Positions 18,968 to 28,161 of a stretch of 47,606 nt of DNA are shown in pieces (the stretch's first letter is position 1; every line of letters starts with the position of its first letter). The DNA comes from Gemmatimonadaceae bacterium (GTDB taxonomy: Bacteria; Gemmatimonadota; Gemmatimonadetes; Gemmatimonadales; Gemmatimonadaceae). Location of the stretch: assembly GCA_025927495.1 (NCBI GenBank), contig JAICLH010000002.1:1-47606 (forward strand), read 5' to 3'. The translations under genes were made by a program, and so were the position numbers. The notes beneath the pieces were generated by a model. It was not told the DNA's origin, made no database searches, and saw nothing but the letters and a program-made list of their open reading frames with translations.

Positions 18968-20475
18968 CGCCGGCACCAGGCGTGCGCATCGGGAACCGCC
19001 GCAGCGCGCCCGTGGCCGGCATCCCCGTGTTAGGTCTAACGGAGTTCGGCGCGCAGATCGAGGCGGCGACTGCCGGCGGCTGGCGCATCGTGACGCTCTT
19101 CGGCACGCCCGAAACCGCGGACGAGTTGCGGCTCATCTGCGTGATGGCGCACGATGCACGCGGCGACCTGGCGGTCACCAGCGCGCTCGTGGGGCGCGAC
19201 TATCCGGCGATCAGCGCCAGATCGCGCCAGGCCGGGCGGTTCGAGTGCGAGATCGCCGAACAGTGCGCAGCGCGCCCGCACGGACATCCGCGACTGCGCG
19301 CGGTGCGCCGCCACGCCCCGGATCACGCGCCGTCGCATTGGCACGGCGGCTCCGCGGACGCATTGGCCAACGGGCTGACGACGATCGGCGGAGACGAGGT
19401 GCACGAGGTCGCCGTCGGGCCCGTGCACGCGGGCATCATCGAGCCCGGCCATTTTCGATTCAACGCGCACGGCGAGGAGATTCTGTCACTCGACGTCGTG
19501 TTAGGCTATCAGCATCGCGGCGTGGAGCGCCTCCTCGAGTGCACGCCGCGCGATCGCGCGATGTACGTGGCGGAGTCGATTGCGGGCGACAGCGTTATCG
19601 CGCACGCGAGCGCGTACTGCGGCGCGATCGAGGCGCTCGGCCGCAGTCACAAGAGCCCGCGCGCGCAGGCCATTCGCGGCATCGCGCTCGAGCTGGAGCG
19701 GCTCGCCAATCATATCGGCGATCTGGGCGCGCTCTCGGGCGACGTCGCCTATCAGCCCGCGGCCTCGTACTTTGGCCGAATGCGCGGCGACTGCCTGAAC
19801 CTGCTCATGGCGATGTCGGGCAATCGCTACGGACGTGGATTGGTGCGGCCCGGCGGTACAACGTTCGATATCGATGCGGGGACTGCGCGCGACATCGAGC
19901 ACGGCATGGCGCGGCTCGGCGATGACTTCCGCGCCACCGCGGATCTGTTCTTCGGCGCGTCGACGGTCCAGTCGCGGCTCGAAGGCGTTGGCGTTGTATC
20001 CGCCGCGACCTGCATCGCCGAGGGGTTCGTCGGCATTGTCGCGCGCGCATGCGACGTCCCGCGCGACGTGCGCCACGACCATCCCTACGGCGTGTTTCGC
20101 TTCGCACAGATCCCGGTGTCGACCGCGTGGGCCGGCGACGTATACGCGCGCGCGCTGGTGCGGCGGCTGGAGGTTCAACGGTCGATCGCGTTCATCGCCG
20201 AACAGGTGCACTCCCTGCCTGGCGGCGAGACGCGTGCGCCTTGCGGCGCGCTGGCGCGAAACGAATTTGTCGTCGCGCTGGAGGAGGGCTGGCGCGGCGA
20301 GGTGGCGCACGCGGTGCTCACCGATGCCACCGGTAGCGTTAGGCGTCACAAGGTGACCGATCCGTCATTCCACAACTGGCCGGCGATCGAGGTCGCCATG
20401 CCCGGCAACCAGATCTCGGACTTTCCGTTGTCCAACAAGAGCTTCAATCTCTCGTATGCCGGCCATGACTTGTGA
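18964..20475 (+). CDS. HyfG-like large subunit (NuoC-NuoD-type) lacking Ni-ligand cysteines
   Basis: VVLGYQHRGVERLLE, RGIALELERLANHIGDLGALSGDVAY; L1 position reads SIAGDSVIAH (CGIC absent), C-terminus reads SFNLSYAGHDL (DPCxxC absent). Confidence 0.92.
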   Translation: MTPAPGVRIGNRRSAPVAGIPVLGLTEFGAQIEAATAGGWRIVTLFGTPETADELRLICVMAHDARGDLAVTSALVGRDYPAISARSRQAGRFECEIAEQCAARPHGHPRLRAVRRHAPDHAPSHWHGGSADALANGLTTIGGDEVHEVAVGPVHAGIIEPGHFRFNAHGEEILSLDVVLGYQHRGVERLLECTPRDRAMYVAESIAGDSVIAHASAYCGAIEALGRSHKSPRAQAIRGIALELERLANHIGDLGALSGDVAYQPAASYFGRMRGDCLNLLMAMSGNRYGRGLVRPGGTTFDIDAGTARDIEHGMARLGDDFRATADLFFGASTVQSRLEGVGVVSAATCIAEGFVGIVARACDVPRDVRHDHPYGVFRFAQIPVSTAWAGDVYARALVRRLEVQRSIAFIAEQVHSLPGGETRAPCGALARNEFVVALEEGWRGEVAHAVLTDATGSVRRHKVTDPSFHNWPAIEVAMPGNQISDFPLSNKSFNLSYAGHDL

Positions 20476-20532
20476 CGCATCCGCGCGGCCGGCGCGCTGC
20501 GAGCCGGCGCGCGCCGAGCACGTCGCCCCCCG

Positions 20533-21294
20533 GTGGACATGCTGAGCTTTCTGCGCACCCTGCTGCGTGAGCGCCGATCCACATCGCCGTTCCCCGGCAT
20601 GGTGCCGCCGTTCCCGCCTCGCTTCCGCGGCCGGCCGGCGATCACGCGCCTAACCGACGGGACGCGGGCGCTGCCCGTGGTCGACCTCGGCGCGTGCCTC
20701 TTCTCGCCGGAGGAGACGATTCGGGCGGACGGCGCCGAACTCGCGTTCACACCAGCCATTGACATGTCGGCTCGCGCGCGCCCATCGCTGGTGACCGACA
20801 CGGGACGGGTCGCCTTCGGCGACGCGCTCGGTGAGCGGATGCGCGCGCTACTCGGGCGCTCGCTCCGGCTTCGCTCGGTCGTGGCCGGAAGCTGCGCGGG
20901 CTGCGAAGGCGAACTCACCGCGCTCTCCAACGCCGTCTTCGACATCGCCCGCTTCGGCGTGCAATTCGTGGCTTCGCCGCGGCACGCGGACGGCATTGTG
21001 ATCACGGGCGTCGTCAACCGCAACATGGTTGGAGCGCTCGAGCGCACGTACGACGCCGTTCCCGATCCGCGTCTCGTGATCGCCGTCGGCGCGTGCCCGG
21101 CGAGCGGCGGGCCGTTCCACGGCAGCCCGGAGATCGCCGGCATCCCCGATGCGATACCCGTCGATCTCTGGATTCCGGGCTGTCCGCCGCACCCGCTCAC
21201 CATCATGGACGGCATCCTGCGCCTGCTCGGCCGGTTAGGCACCGGGGCGCGGGCTGCGGCGGATCGTGCGCCCGGCGCGGGGCCGAGTACCTGA
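20533..21294 (+). CDS. HyfI/NuoB-like small Fe-S subunit with degenerate N-terminal ferredoxin-like region
   Basis: SCAGCEGELTALSN, VGACPASGGPF, PGCPPHPLTIMDGI (four N2-type Cys retained); N-term LGACLFSPEETI. GTG start. Confidence 0.88.
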   Translation: MDMLSFLRTLLRERRSTSPFPGMVPPFPPRFRGRPAITRLTDGTRALPVVDLGACLFSPEETIRADGAELAFTPAIDMSARARPSLVTDTGRVAFGDALGERMRALLGRSLRLRSVVAGSCAGCEGELTALSNAVFDIARFGVQFVASPRHADGIVITGVVNRNMVGALERTYDAVPDPRLVIAVGACPASGGPFHGSPEIAGIPDAIPVDLWIPGCPPHPLTIMDGILRLLGRLGTGARAAADRAPGAGPST

Positions 21295-21905
21295 TGCCGG
21301 GCCACAAAGCCTCCGAGGATGCGCGCCGCAGGCAGATCGTCCGCGCCGCGTACGACATCGCGTCGCGCGAAGGACTCGCCGGCCTCACCGTTAGGCGCGT
21401 CGCCACACGCGCCGGACTCAGCACCGGGCTCGTCCTTTTTCACTTCACGAACAAGGAGCGCCTCGTCGTCGCGCTGCTCGATTACGTCCTCGAGACGACG
21501 ACGGTGCTACGCATCACACCGGACATCAGCGCCATCCCCGCGCCGCTGGACCGGTTGCTCGCGCTATTGCGGCAGGAGATGCTTCGCCTGGCCTCCGAGC
21601 CGCGGCGCCTGCGGTTGTTCTTCGATTTCTGGGCCAAGGGCCTGACCGAGCCACTCGTCCGGATGAAGATGCAGGCCGAGCTGGACCGCTATCGTGAAGC
21701 GTTGCGGCCGATCGCCGCCGACGTGCTCGCCGCCGAGCCCGAGCGATTCGTCGGCGTGACTGCCCGCGGGCTGGCGGCTGTGGCGGTGAGCGTCATCAAA
21801 GGCTGCGCGGTGCAGTCGATGATCGACCCGGCGCATTTCGACATCGATGAGTTCCTCGCCGCGACGACCGGACTGATGGGCCAATTCGCGCGCGTCGCAG
21901 ACTAA
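21294..21905 (+). CDS. TetR/AcrR-family regulator
   Basis: [60 protein letters not shown] overlap with HyfI-like gene. Confidence 0.9.
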   Translation: MPGHKASEDARRRQIVRAAYDIASREGLAGLTVRRVATRAGLSTGLVLFHFTNKERLVVALLDYVLETTTVLRITPDISAIPAPLDRLLALLRQEMLRLASEPRRLRLFFDFWAKGLTEPLVRMKMQAELDRYREALRPIAADVLAAEPERFVGVTARGLAAVAVSVIKGCAVQSMIDPAHFDIDEFLAATTGLMGQFARVAD

Positions 21906-22447
21906 CGCAACGCCCCGGCGACCTTCTCGCCGCGCTTGGGCAGCACCCATCCCGGCCGCACGAAGTGGCACGTGTAGCCGTTGGGGATGCGCTCGAGATA
22001 GTCCTGGTGCTCGGGCTCCGCCTCCCAGAACGCTCCGGCCGGCGACACCTCTGTCACGACTTTGCCGGGCCAGAGTCCCGACGCGTCGACGTCGGCAATC
22101 GTGTCGCGCGCGATGCGCTCCTGCTCCGGCGTCGTGTAAAAAATGGCGGAGCGATAGCTCATCCCGATGTCGTTGCCTTGGCGGTGGCGGGTGGTGGGGT
22201 CGTGGATCTGGAAGAAGAATTCGAGCAGCTTGCGAAAGCTGGTCTTGGCGGGATCGAAGATGATCTCGATCGACTCGGCGTGGGTGCCGTGGTTGCGATA
22301 TGTTGCGTTCGGCACGTCGCCACCCGAGTATCCGACGCGCGTCGAGATGACGCCGGGTTGCCGGCGGATGAGTTGCTGCACGCCCCAAAAGCAGCCGCCG
22401 GCAAGGACGGCGCGTTCGGTATTGCTGGTATCGACAGCGTTTGTCAT
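21902..22447 (-). CDS. msrA: Peptide methionine sulfoxide reductase A
   Basis: [54 protein letters not shown]. Confidence 0.96.
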   Translation of the reverse strand: MTNAVDTSNTERAVLAGGCFWGVQQLIRRQPGVISTRVGYSGGDVPNATYRNHGTHAESIEIIFDPAKTSFRKLLEFFFQIHDPTTRHRQGNDIGMSYRSAIFYTTPEQERIARDTIADVDASGLWPGKVVTEVSPAGAFWEAEPEHQDYLERIPNGYTCHFVRPGWVLPKRGEKVAGALR

Positions 22448-22559
22448 GGCAGTTCCCTCCTCTGCTCACCCTAAGCCGGACCCAGCGTCATTTCAAGATG
22501 CCTCACATCATGCGGCGTCGGACCGGGACAGCGGCGTTGTAAATAGCGGTGTCGCGACG

Positions 22560-25241
22560 TCAGTCCGCGCGCAGCGCCACGTTGGGATCCACGCGCGCGG
22601 CACGCACCGCCGGCACCGCGCTCGCCAGACACGTCACGCCCAGCAGCACGCCGGCCACCAGCAGCACGACGGCCGGGTCACGCGGCGACACGTCGAACAA
22701 CAACGGCGACAACCACCGGCCGGCAACGAGCGCCAGCAGGATGCCGATGCCCATCCCGATCGCGCCCAGCCGCAAGCCGTCACGCAGCACGAGCGCTGTG
22801 AGGTGTGCGACCCGGGCGCCAAGCGCGATGCGGACGCCGATCTCGTGCGTGCGCTGGGTGACGTTGTAGGCGATCACGCTGTAGATGCCGATCGCCGCCA
22901 GCAGGAGCGCCAGCATGCCTAACGCAGAAAACATCGTCGCGCCGATCTGCCACGATTGTTCGGCGGTTCCCACGATGCGGCCGAACGGCATCACCACCAC
23001 ATAGGACACCCCGGGCATCGCCGCCTGCAGGCGCCGGCGGACCGCCTCCACGTAGTCCGCGCCGCGGCCGCGGACGCGGACGTACAGGCCGTACGTGGCC
23101 CGATTCGCCTGATCCGCCGCGATGTAGTAGTTGGCCTCCGCCGTGTGCGAAATGCCGCGCGTGACCGTGTTCTCCGACACGCCCACGACCGTTGAACACC
23201 CGCCGGCATCCACCTTGACGCATTTGCCTAACGGATTCTCCCCGGGCCACAGGCGGTGCGCCATCTCCGCGCTGACGACGATCGCCAGCGGCGATCCCGC
23301 CCGGTCCGTGGAATCGATCGCCCGCCCGGCCACGATCCGCGTGCCCACCGTGCGAAAGTATCCGGGCGACACGAGCTGCAGCTCGAACGGTCCCAGGCGG
23401 CCCGCCGAGTCGATGCCGGGGACGTCGATGCGCGTCCCCTCAAAGCTGTAGAATGGCGTGCTCACCATTTGCGTCGCCCCGGCGACGCCGGGCACCAGGG
23501 ACGCCTCGTCGGTCAGCCGCTGCATCAGGCGCTTCTGCTCGTCGACGGATAGCTGCATCCCGCGCAGATTGACCTCGGCCACCAGCGTGTGATCGACGTC
23601 GTAGCCTAACGGCATGGCGCGGACGTTGGCGAAGCTGCGCACGAACAAGCCGGCCGCGACGAGCAGGGCGGTCGAGAGCGCGCCCTGCACGACGACGAGC
23701 GCCGTGCGCGCCCGCGACCGCTGGTACGTTCCCTCGCGCACGCCCGCCTTGAGCGACGCGGCCAGGTCGCCGCGCAGGCCCACGAGCGCCGGCGCCAGCG
23801 ACGTGGCGATCCCGACGATGAGCGTGATCGCCGCGCAGAAGATCACCGTGCGCGCGTCGAGCGCGCGGCCGCCCGGGCCGGCGCCGCCGTAGAGCCGCAT
23901 GAAGCCCCCCGCCACGAGCCACCCTATGCCCAACCCAGTTAGTCCGCCGGCCGCGGCGAGCAGCAGTCCCTCGCTGAGGAGCTGCGCCACCAGGCGCCCG
24001 CGCCCCACGCCCAACGCCAGGCGCAGCGCGATCTCGCGCCGTCGCCGGAACGCGCGCGCCAGCATCAGCCCCGCGACGTTCGCCCCGGCGACGATGAGCG
24101 TCACCAGCGCCACCGCGCCCACCCAGAACGGAATGCGACCCTGGGCACCGGCGTCCGGCCCTCTGGCCGACGGCGTCGGCGCGAGAATCATCGCGGGCTT
24201 GGCGACATCCACCGGCGCGAGCGTGGGGTCCATGGCGCGCTCCGCCTGCCAGCTGCGCCGGTACGCGGTCGACAGATCCGCGGTCGCTCCCTCCGCCGAG
24301 ACGCCCGGCTTGCGTCGGACAAGGATGCCCAGCCAACCCCAGTTGTAGTTGTCGGCGAACGTCGATTTTCGGAGTCCGCCGTACGCCGTGACTGGAATCC
24401 ACGCGACTGGCGTATCGCCATCGGCCATGCCGGCAAAGCCCTGGGGCGCGACACCGATAATCGTATATGAACCACGATCGATCGCGATCTGCCGTCCGAG
24501 CACGTCGCGCCGGCCACCGTAGCGCGACTGCCAATACGGATAGCTGAGCACGGCGACTAACGCACCGCGGGGCGCCCGATCTTCGGATGCCGAGTAGAAT
24601 CGGCCGAGCGCGGGCTTGGCATCGAAGAACGAGAAGAAGCTCGCGCTGGCCCGGCCCACGGGCACCTCGGACGCGTCCTGCCCAACGCCCACCGCGAGGA
24701 CGCCGACGGAGAAGGCCGCGGCCTGCGAGAACGACGACGACCACTGTGTGAGGTCGACATAGCGCCGGTACTCGAACGACTCGTCGATGCGGTGCTTGCC
24801 GCGGAAGTCGTACGCGCGGTACGCCCGGCTCACGGACGATGGATCGTGCATCATGGGCGGCGGCTGGAACATCAGCCGATCGATCACGCTGAAGATGCCC
24901 GCTGTGGCGCCGATGCCGAGTCCCAGCGTGATGACGACGGCGAGTGTGAAGCCCGGCGTGAGGCGCAGCGTACGCACGGCATAGCGAAGGTCCTGCGCCG
25001 CGGCATCGAACAACCCGACGCCGCGCGCGTCGCGGTCATCGTCCTTGATCCGCTCGACGCCGCCTAACACAATGCGCGCCCGCCGCTCGGCTTCCCGTCG
25101 CGGCACCCCGGCGCGCACGTACTTCTCGGCCTCGCGCTCGAGGTGAAACCGCAGCTCGTCGTCCAGCTCTCGCTCCACCGCGTCGCGCCGCACGATGGCG
25201 CGCATGCGATGCACCAGCTCACTGAAGACTCGGCCGAGCAT
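22560..25241 (-). CDS. ABC transporter permease, ADOP-type (MacB-like/FtsX duplicated permease)
   Basis: 893 aa; LRFHLEREAEKYVRAGVPRREAERRARIVLGG; DLRYAVRTLRLTPGFTLAVVITLGLGIGATAGIFSVIDRLM; C-term ISPLLFDVSPRDP-type ending. Confidence 0.9.
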   Translation of the reverse strand: MLGRVFSELVHRMRAIVRRDAVERELDDELRFHLEREAEKYVRAGVPRREAERRARIVLGGVERIKDDDRDARGVGLFDAAAQDLRYAVRTLRLTPGFTLAVVITLGLGIGATAGIFSVIDRLMFQPPPMMHDPSSVSRAYRAYDFRGKHRIDESFEYRRYVDLTQWSSSFSQAAAFSVGVLAVGVGQDASEVPVGRASASFFSFFDAKPALGRFYSASEDRAPRGALVAVLSYPYWQSRYGGRRDVLGRQIAIDRGSYTIIGVAPQGFAGMADGDTPVAWIPVTAYGGLRKSTFADNYNWGWLGILVRRKPGVSAEGATADLSTAYRRSWQAERAMDPTLAPVDVAKPAMILAPTPSARGPDAGAQGRIPFWVGAVALVTLIVAGANVAGLMLARAFRRRREIALRLALGVGRGRLVAQLLSEGLLLAAAGGLTGLGIGWLVAGGFMRLYGGAGPGGRALDARTVIFCAAITLIVGIATSLAPALVGLRGDLAASLKAGVREGTYQRSRARTALVVVQGALSTALLVAAGLFVRSFANVRAMPLGYDVDHTLVAEVNLRGMQLSVDEQKRLMQRLTDEASLVPGVAGATQMVSTPFYSFEGTRIDVPGIDSAGRLGPFELQLVSPGYFRTVGTRIVAGRAIDSTDRAGSPLAIVVSAEMAHRLWPGENPLGKCVKVDAGGCSTVVGVSENTVTRGISHTAEANYYIAADQANRATYGLYVRVRGRGADYVEAVRRRLQAAMPGVSYVVVMPFGRIVGTAEQSWQIGATMFSALGMLALLLAAIGIYSVIAYNVTQRTHEIGVRIALGARVAHLTALVLRDGLRLGAIGMGIGILLALVAGRWLSPLLFDVSPRDPAVVLLVAGVLLGVTCLASAVPAVRAARVDPNVALRAD

Positions 25242-25244
25242 GGG

Positions 25245-25571
25245 TCACTGCATCTCGAGCACGAGCGAGACGGCCGTGGTCAACTTTTGCCACGCATCCA
25301 TCTCGGCGCCGAGTTGTTTGCGGCCGGCGCGCGTGAGCTCGTAGAACTTGGCGTGCCGGTTGTTGTCCGATGGGCCCCAGCTTGCCTTGATCCAGCCGCG
25401 CCGCTCGAGGCGGTGCAGCGCGGGATAGAGCGAGCCTTGCGGCACATCGAGCATGGCGCGCGACACCTGGCGGAGGCGCTCCGAGATCGCCCATCCGTGC
25501 TGCGGCTGGAGCGAGAGCGCCTTCAAGATCAGGAGATCGAGCGTGCCTTGTGGAAGATCGAGACGGTCCAT
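25245..25571 (-). CDS. PadR-family regulator (ADOP-associated)
   Basis: MDRLDLPQGTLDLLILKALSLQPQHGWAISERLRQVSRAMLDVPQGSLYPALHRLERRGWIKASWGPSDNNRHAKFYELT. Confidence 0.93.
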   Translation of the reverse strand: MDRLDLPQGTLDLLILKALSLQPQHGWAISERLRQVSRAMLDVPQGSLYPALHRLERRGWIKASWGPSDNNRHAKFYELTRAGRKQLGAEMDAWQKLTTAVSLVLEMQ

Positions 25572-25584
25572 GGGGTCCCCTTGT

Positions 25585-25617
25585 GCTTCTACAGGATAGG
25601 GAGAGTCCTGTAGAAGC
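25585..25617. promoter_or_regulatory. Candidate PadR operator: GCTTCTACAGGA-9-TCCTGTAGAAGC
   Basis: Perfect 12-bp inverted repeat, 9-nt spacer, just upstream of the padR start codon (25571). Confidence 0.65.
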
Positions 25618-25643
25618 GCAAGAGGATGGGGAAGCGCGCACTG

Positions 25644-25937
25644 GGGCAATTCCCCGTGGTTCGTCATTCGTTGTTCGTGTCGTGCTTTCCTACCCGTCGT
25701 CCGTGTGCGTTGTTCGTGATCAGTGCTTATCCTGGCGAAAATGATGTGACGGAGCTCGCCGGATGACGAACACCGAAGGACGGACTACGGGTTGGAAAGC
25801 ACGCAACGAACAACGACTGACGGACCACTTCCCGCGCCACACTGCGCCTCGGTGATGCGGTCAATCGCTTCGTTAGGCCGGAGACGCTCTCTATATGCCT
25901 GCCGCGAGATGTTTCGTCACCGCGATTTGGACAGGAC
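25644..25937. mobile_element. ORF-less copy B of the 4617-5349 inverted-repeat element
   Basis: Left arm 25656-25732 and right arm 25759-25828 nearly identical to copy A arms but joined directly; ~100-bp right tail to ACAGGAC also shared. Confidence 0.8.
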
Positions 25938-25968
25938 CACGTAGGGAAGCGCTGACGCTGGGGGAATG

Positions 25969-25982
25969 GGGAAGCGCTTCCC
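25969..25982. repeat. Palindrome GGGAAGCGCTTCCC, part of a GGGAAGCGC/GCGCTTCCC cluster
   Basis: Perfect 14-bp palindrome; further copies at ~25944 and 26000-26010; possible terminator for the minus-strand kinase. Confidence 0.6.
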
Positions 25983-26007
25983 TAAGCGCGGGCCAGCGCG
26001 CGCTTCC

Positions 26008-27708
26008 CTAAAGCTCGCCGCCCGGCAGCACGAGCGTGAACGTCGATCCCACCCCCACCGCGCTCACCACCGTCAAATCGCCGCCCATCGCCCGCGCGAG
26101 ATGGCGGCTGATCGCCAGGCCTAACCCGACGCCCTGCTGGCTGCCGGGCGTCGACTGGCGGTCGATCTGCACGAACGGCTCGAACACGCTGGCCAGCTTC
26201 TCCTCTGGAATCCCGCGGCCCGTGTCCGCGACGCGCACCGCCACCATACGCCGGCCGTTCCTCGGCCCGCGCTCGTGCGCCTGCGACAGCTCGTCGCACA
26301 CGACCTGCACGCTCCCGCCGCTCGCCGTGAACTTGCACGCGTTGCTCAGCAGGTTGAGCAGAATCTGCTGCAGCTTTTCCGCGTCGGCGTGCACCGTGAG
26401 CCCCTCGGTGGCGCCTGCCTCGCGGTACGCGAGCCCTTTGGCGCGCATCTGCGGCGCCATGAGCGCCTCCACGTTCGTCATGACCTCGGCAATCCGGACA
26501 TCGCCTAACTGCAGATCCAGGCGTCCGGCCTCGATGCGCGCCAGATTCAGGATGTCGTTGATCAACGACAACAGATGCTGGCCGCTCTTCTTGATGCGCG
26601 CGAGATCCTGGCGTTGGGCATCGGTCACCGGGCCGCGCAGCTCCATGGCCAGGAGATCCACGTAGCCGCTGATGGCGTTGAGCGGTGTGCGCAGCTCGTG
26701 ACTCATGGTCGCCAGAAACTCCGACTTGGCCGCACTCGCCGTCTCGGCGGCCTGACGCGCCGCCTGCACCACCTGTCGCTCCTGCTCGAGATCGAGCACG
26801 ACGCGCTCGAGCTCGACGTTCACCGTGTGCAGGTCCTCGTTCGCATGCGTCAATGCCTCCGACTGCATTTCCAGCTCCGTCGCCTGCTCCTGGAGATGAT
26901 GCTGCTGTTGTTCCATCTCGAGCGCTTGCTCCTGCAACTGCTGGTTCTGGACCTCGAGCTCCTCCGCCTGTTGCTCGAGCCGCGCGTTCGAGAGATCCAG
27001 GTCGCGGCTCAGGCGCTCCTGCGAGGCGGCGTGGCGCGACAGCAACGTGTTCACCAACACCGCGACCAGCACCTCGACGATCGTGCCGAAGATGAGCACC
27101 CACTTGATGATGCCCGCCAAGCGCATCTCCCGCGCCGCTCGCGCCGCGAGGAGTGTTGTCTCGCGCTCTTCCATCGAGGCTGCGACGGCACGCGCCGCGT
27201 CCATGAACCGTTTGCCGCGACCGCTCTCGACGATCGCGACCGCCGAATCGCGCTGGCCAACACGGGCCATCCGGATGGTGGTATCGATGTCGGCGAACTT
27301 GTGGGCGCTGAGTGCGGCGAGCGTGTCGAGCCGCATCAGTTGCGCCGGCCGACCCGCGAGCAACGCGCGCAGCGAGTCCAAAGCGACCGTCGCGTCGCGC
27401 TCGGCTGCGAGGTAGGGCTCCAGATAATCGCCGCGGCCCGTCAGCAAATACCCGCGCTGCCCGGTTTCGGCGTCCGTTATGCGGGCGAGCACGCGTTCCA
27501 CCTGTTCGATCACCCGGTGGGTGTGTGCCACGTCTGCACGATCTCGCACCTGTGCCTGGAGGCCCGCGTAGACGAGTCCGGCGAACACCAGCACGACGAC
27601 GCCAGGGCCCAGGACCGCCGCCACATGTTGGGCCCGCGACCACTCCGTGAGGCGCGCGGCCAGGCGGCGCCGCCGGGGTGTCGTATGCTCATTCGTCGCC
27701 ATCGACAC
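26008..27708 (-). CDS. CHASE3-domain sensor histidine kinase
   Basis: VLARITDAETGQRGYLLTGRGDYLEPY (CHASE3-like); FLATMSHELRTPLNAISGYVDLL (HisKA); VADTGRGIPEEKLASVFEPFVQ...GLGLAISRHLARAMGG (HATPase). Start may be 27702. Confidence 0.92.
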   Translation of the reverse strand: MSMATNEHTTPRRRRLAARLTEWSRAQHVAAVLGPGVVVLVFAGLVYAGLQAQVRDRADVAHTHRVIEQVERVLARITDAETGQRGYLLTGRGDYLEPYLAAERDATVALDSLRALLAGRPAQLMRLDTLAALSAHKFADIDTTIRMARVGQRDSAVAIVESGRGKRFMDAARAVAASMEERETTLLAARAAREMRLAGIIKWVLIFGTIVEVLVAVLVNTLLSRHAASQERLSRDLDLSNARLEQQAEELEVQNQQLQEQALEMEQQQHHLQEQATELEMQSEALTHANEDLHTVNVELERVVLDLEQERQVVQAARQAAETASAAKSEFLATMSHELRTPLNAISGYVDLLAMELRGPVTDAQRQDLARIKKSGQHLLSLINDILNLARIEAGRLDLQLGDVRIAEVMTNVEALMAPQMRAKGLAYREAGATEGLTVHADAEKLQQILLNLLSNACKFTASGGSVQVVCDELSQAHERGPRNGRRMVAVRVADTGRGIPEEKLASVFEPFVQIDRQSTPGSQQGVGLGLAISRHLARAMGGDLTVVSAVGVGSTFTLVLPGGEL

Positions 27709-27846
27709 GCAAAAAAACCTACGATGGGGTCACTCCGCCGCAAGAGAGTACCGTGACAAACCGCCCGGCCGTCGAGTAGAGCATCGGTCCTCTTCCTGTC
27801 GTACGGACGCGCTTCGCGCAACTCCCAGAGTCTGCGACGAGCGGCG

Positions 27847-28161
27847 ATACGATTCGGGCTGGCGCTGATTCCTATCGGCCTCTCTCACATCTTCTATCCG
27901 GCTCAAACCGCGTCGCTCGTCCCGGCATGGCTTCCATTTCATCGCGGTTGCGCCTATTTCACCGGTGCAGCACAGCTCGCGCCGGACCTCGGGGATGTCT
28001 TCTCGGTCGTACCGGCGTTGGCGGCGACGCTCGAAGTTGCGGTGCCCACCGTCTTTACCATCCTGGTGTGGGTGCCCGGTCTCTTTCCCGCGCACACCGG
28101 CCGTCCACAGTGGACAGCTGTGACGACATCGAGCATGATCACGGCCGGCGCGTGGGGGTGA
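27847..28161 (+). pseudogene. DoxX-like small membrane protein remnant without recognisable start codon
   Basis: Frame reads IRFGLALIPIGLSHIFYPAQTASLVPAWLPFHRGCAYFTGAAQLAPDLGDVFSVVPALAATLEVAVPTVFTILVWVPGLFPAHTGRPQWTAV...AWG*; open from 27757 with no suitably placed ATG/GTG/TTG; not in the ORF track. Confidence 0.6.

Noticed and set aside
13989-21294. Functional H2-evolving [NiFe] hydrogenase
   Set aside because: Large subunit lacks both Ni-binding cysteine pairs and no hyp maturation genes are present in the window.
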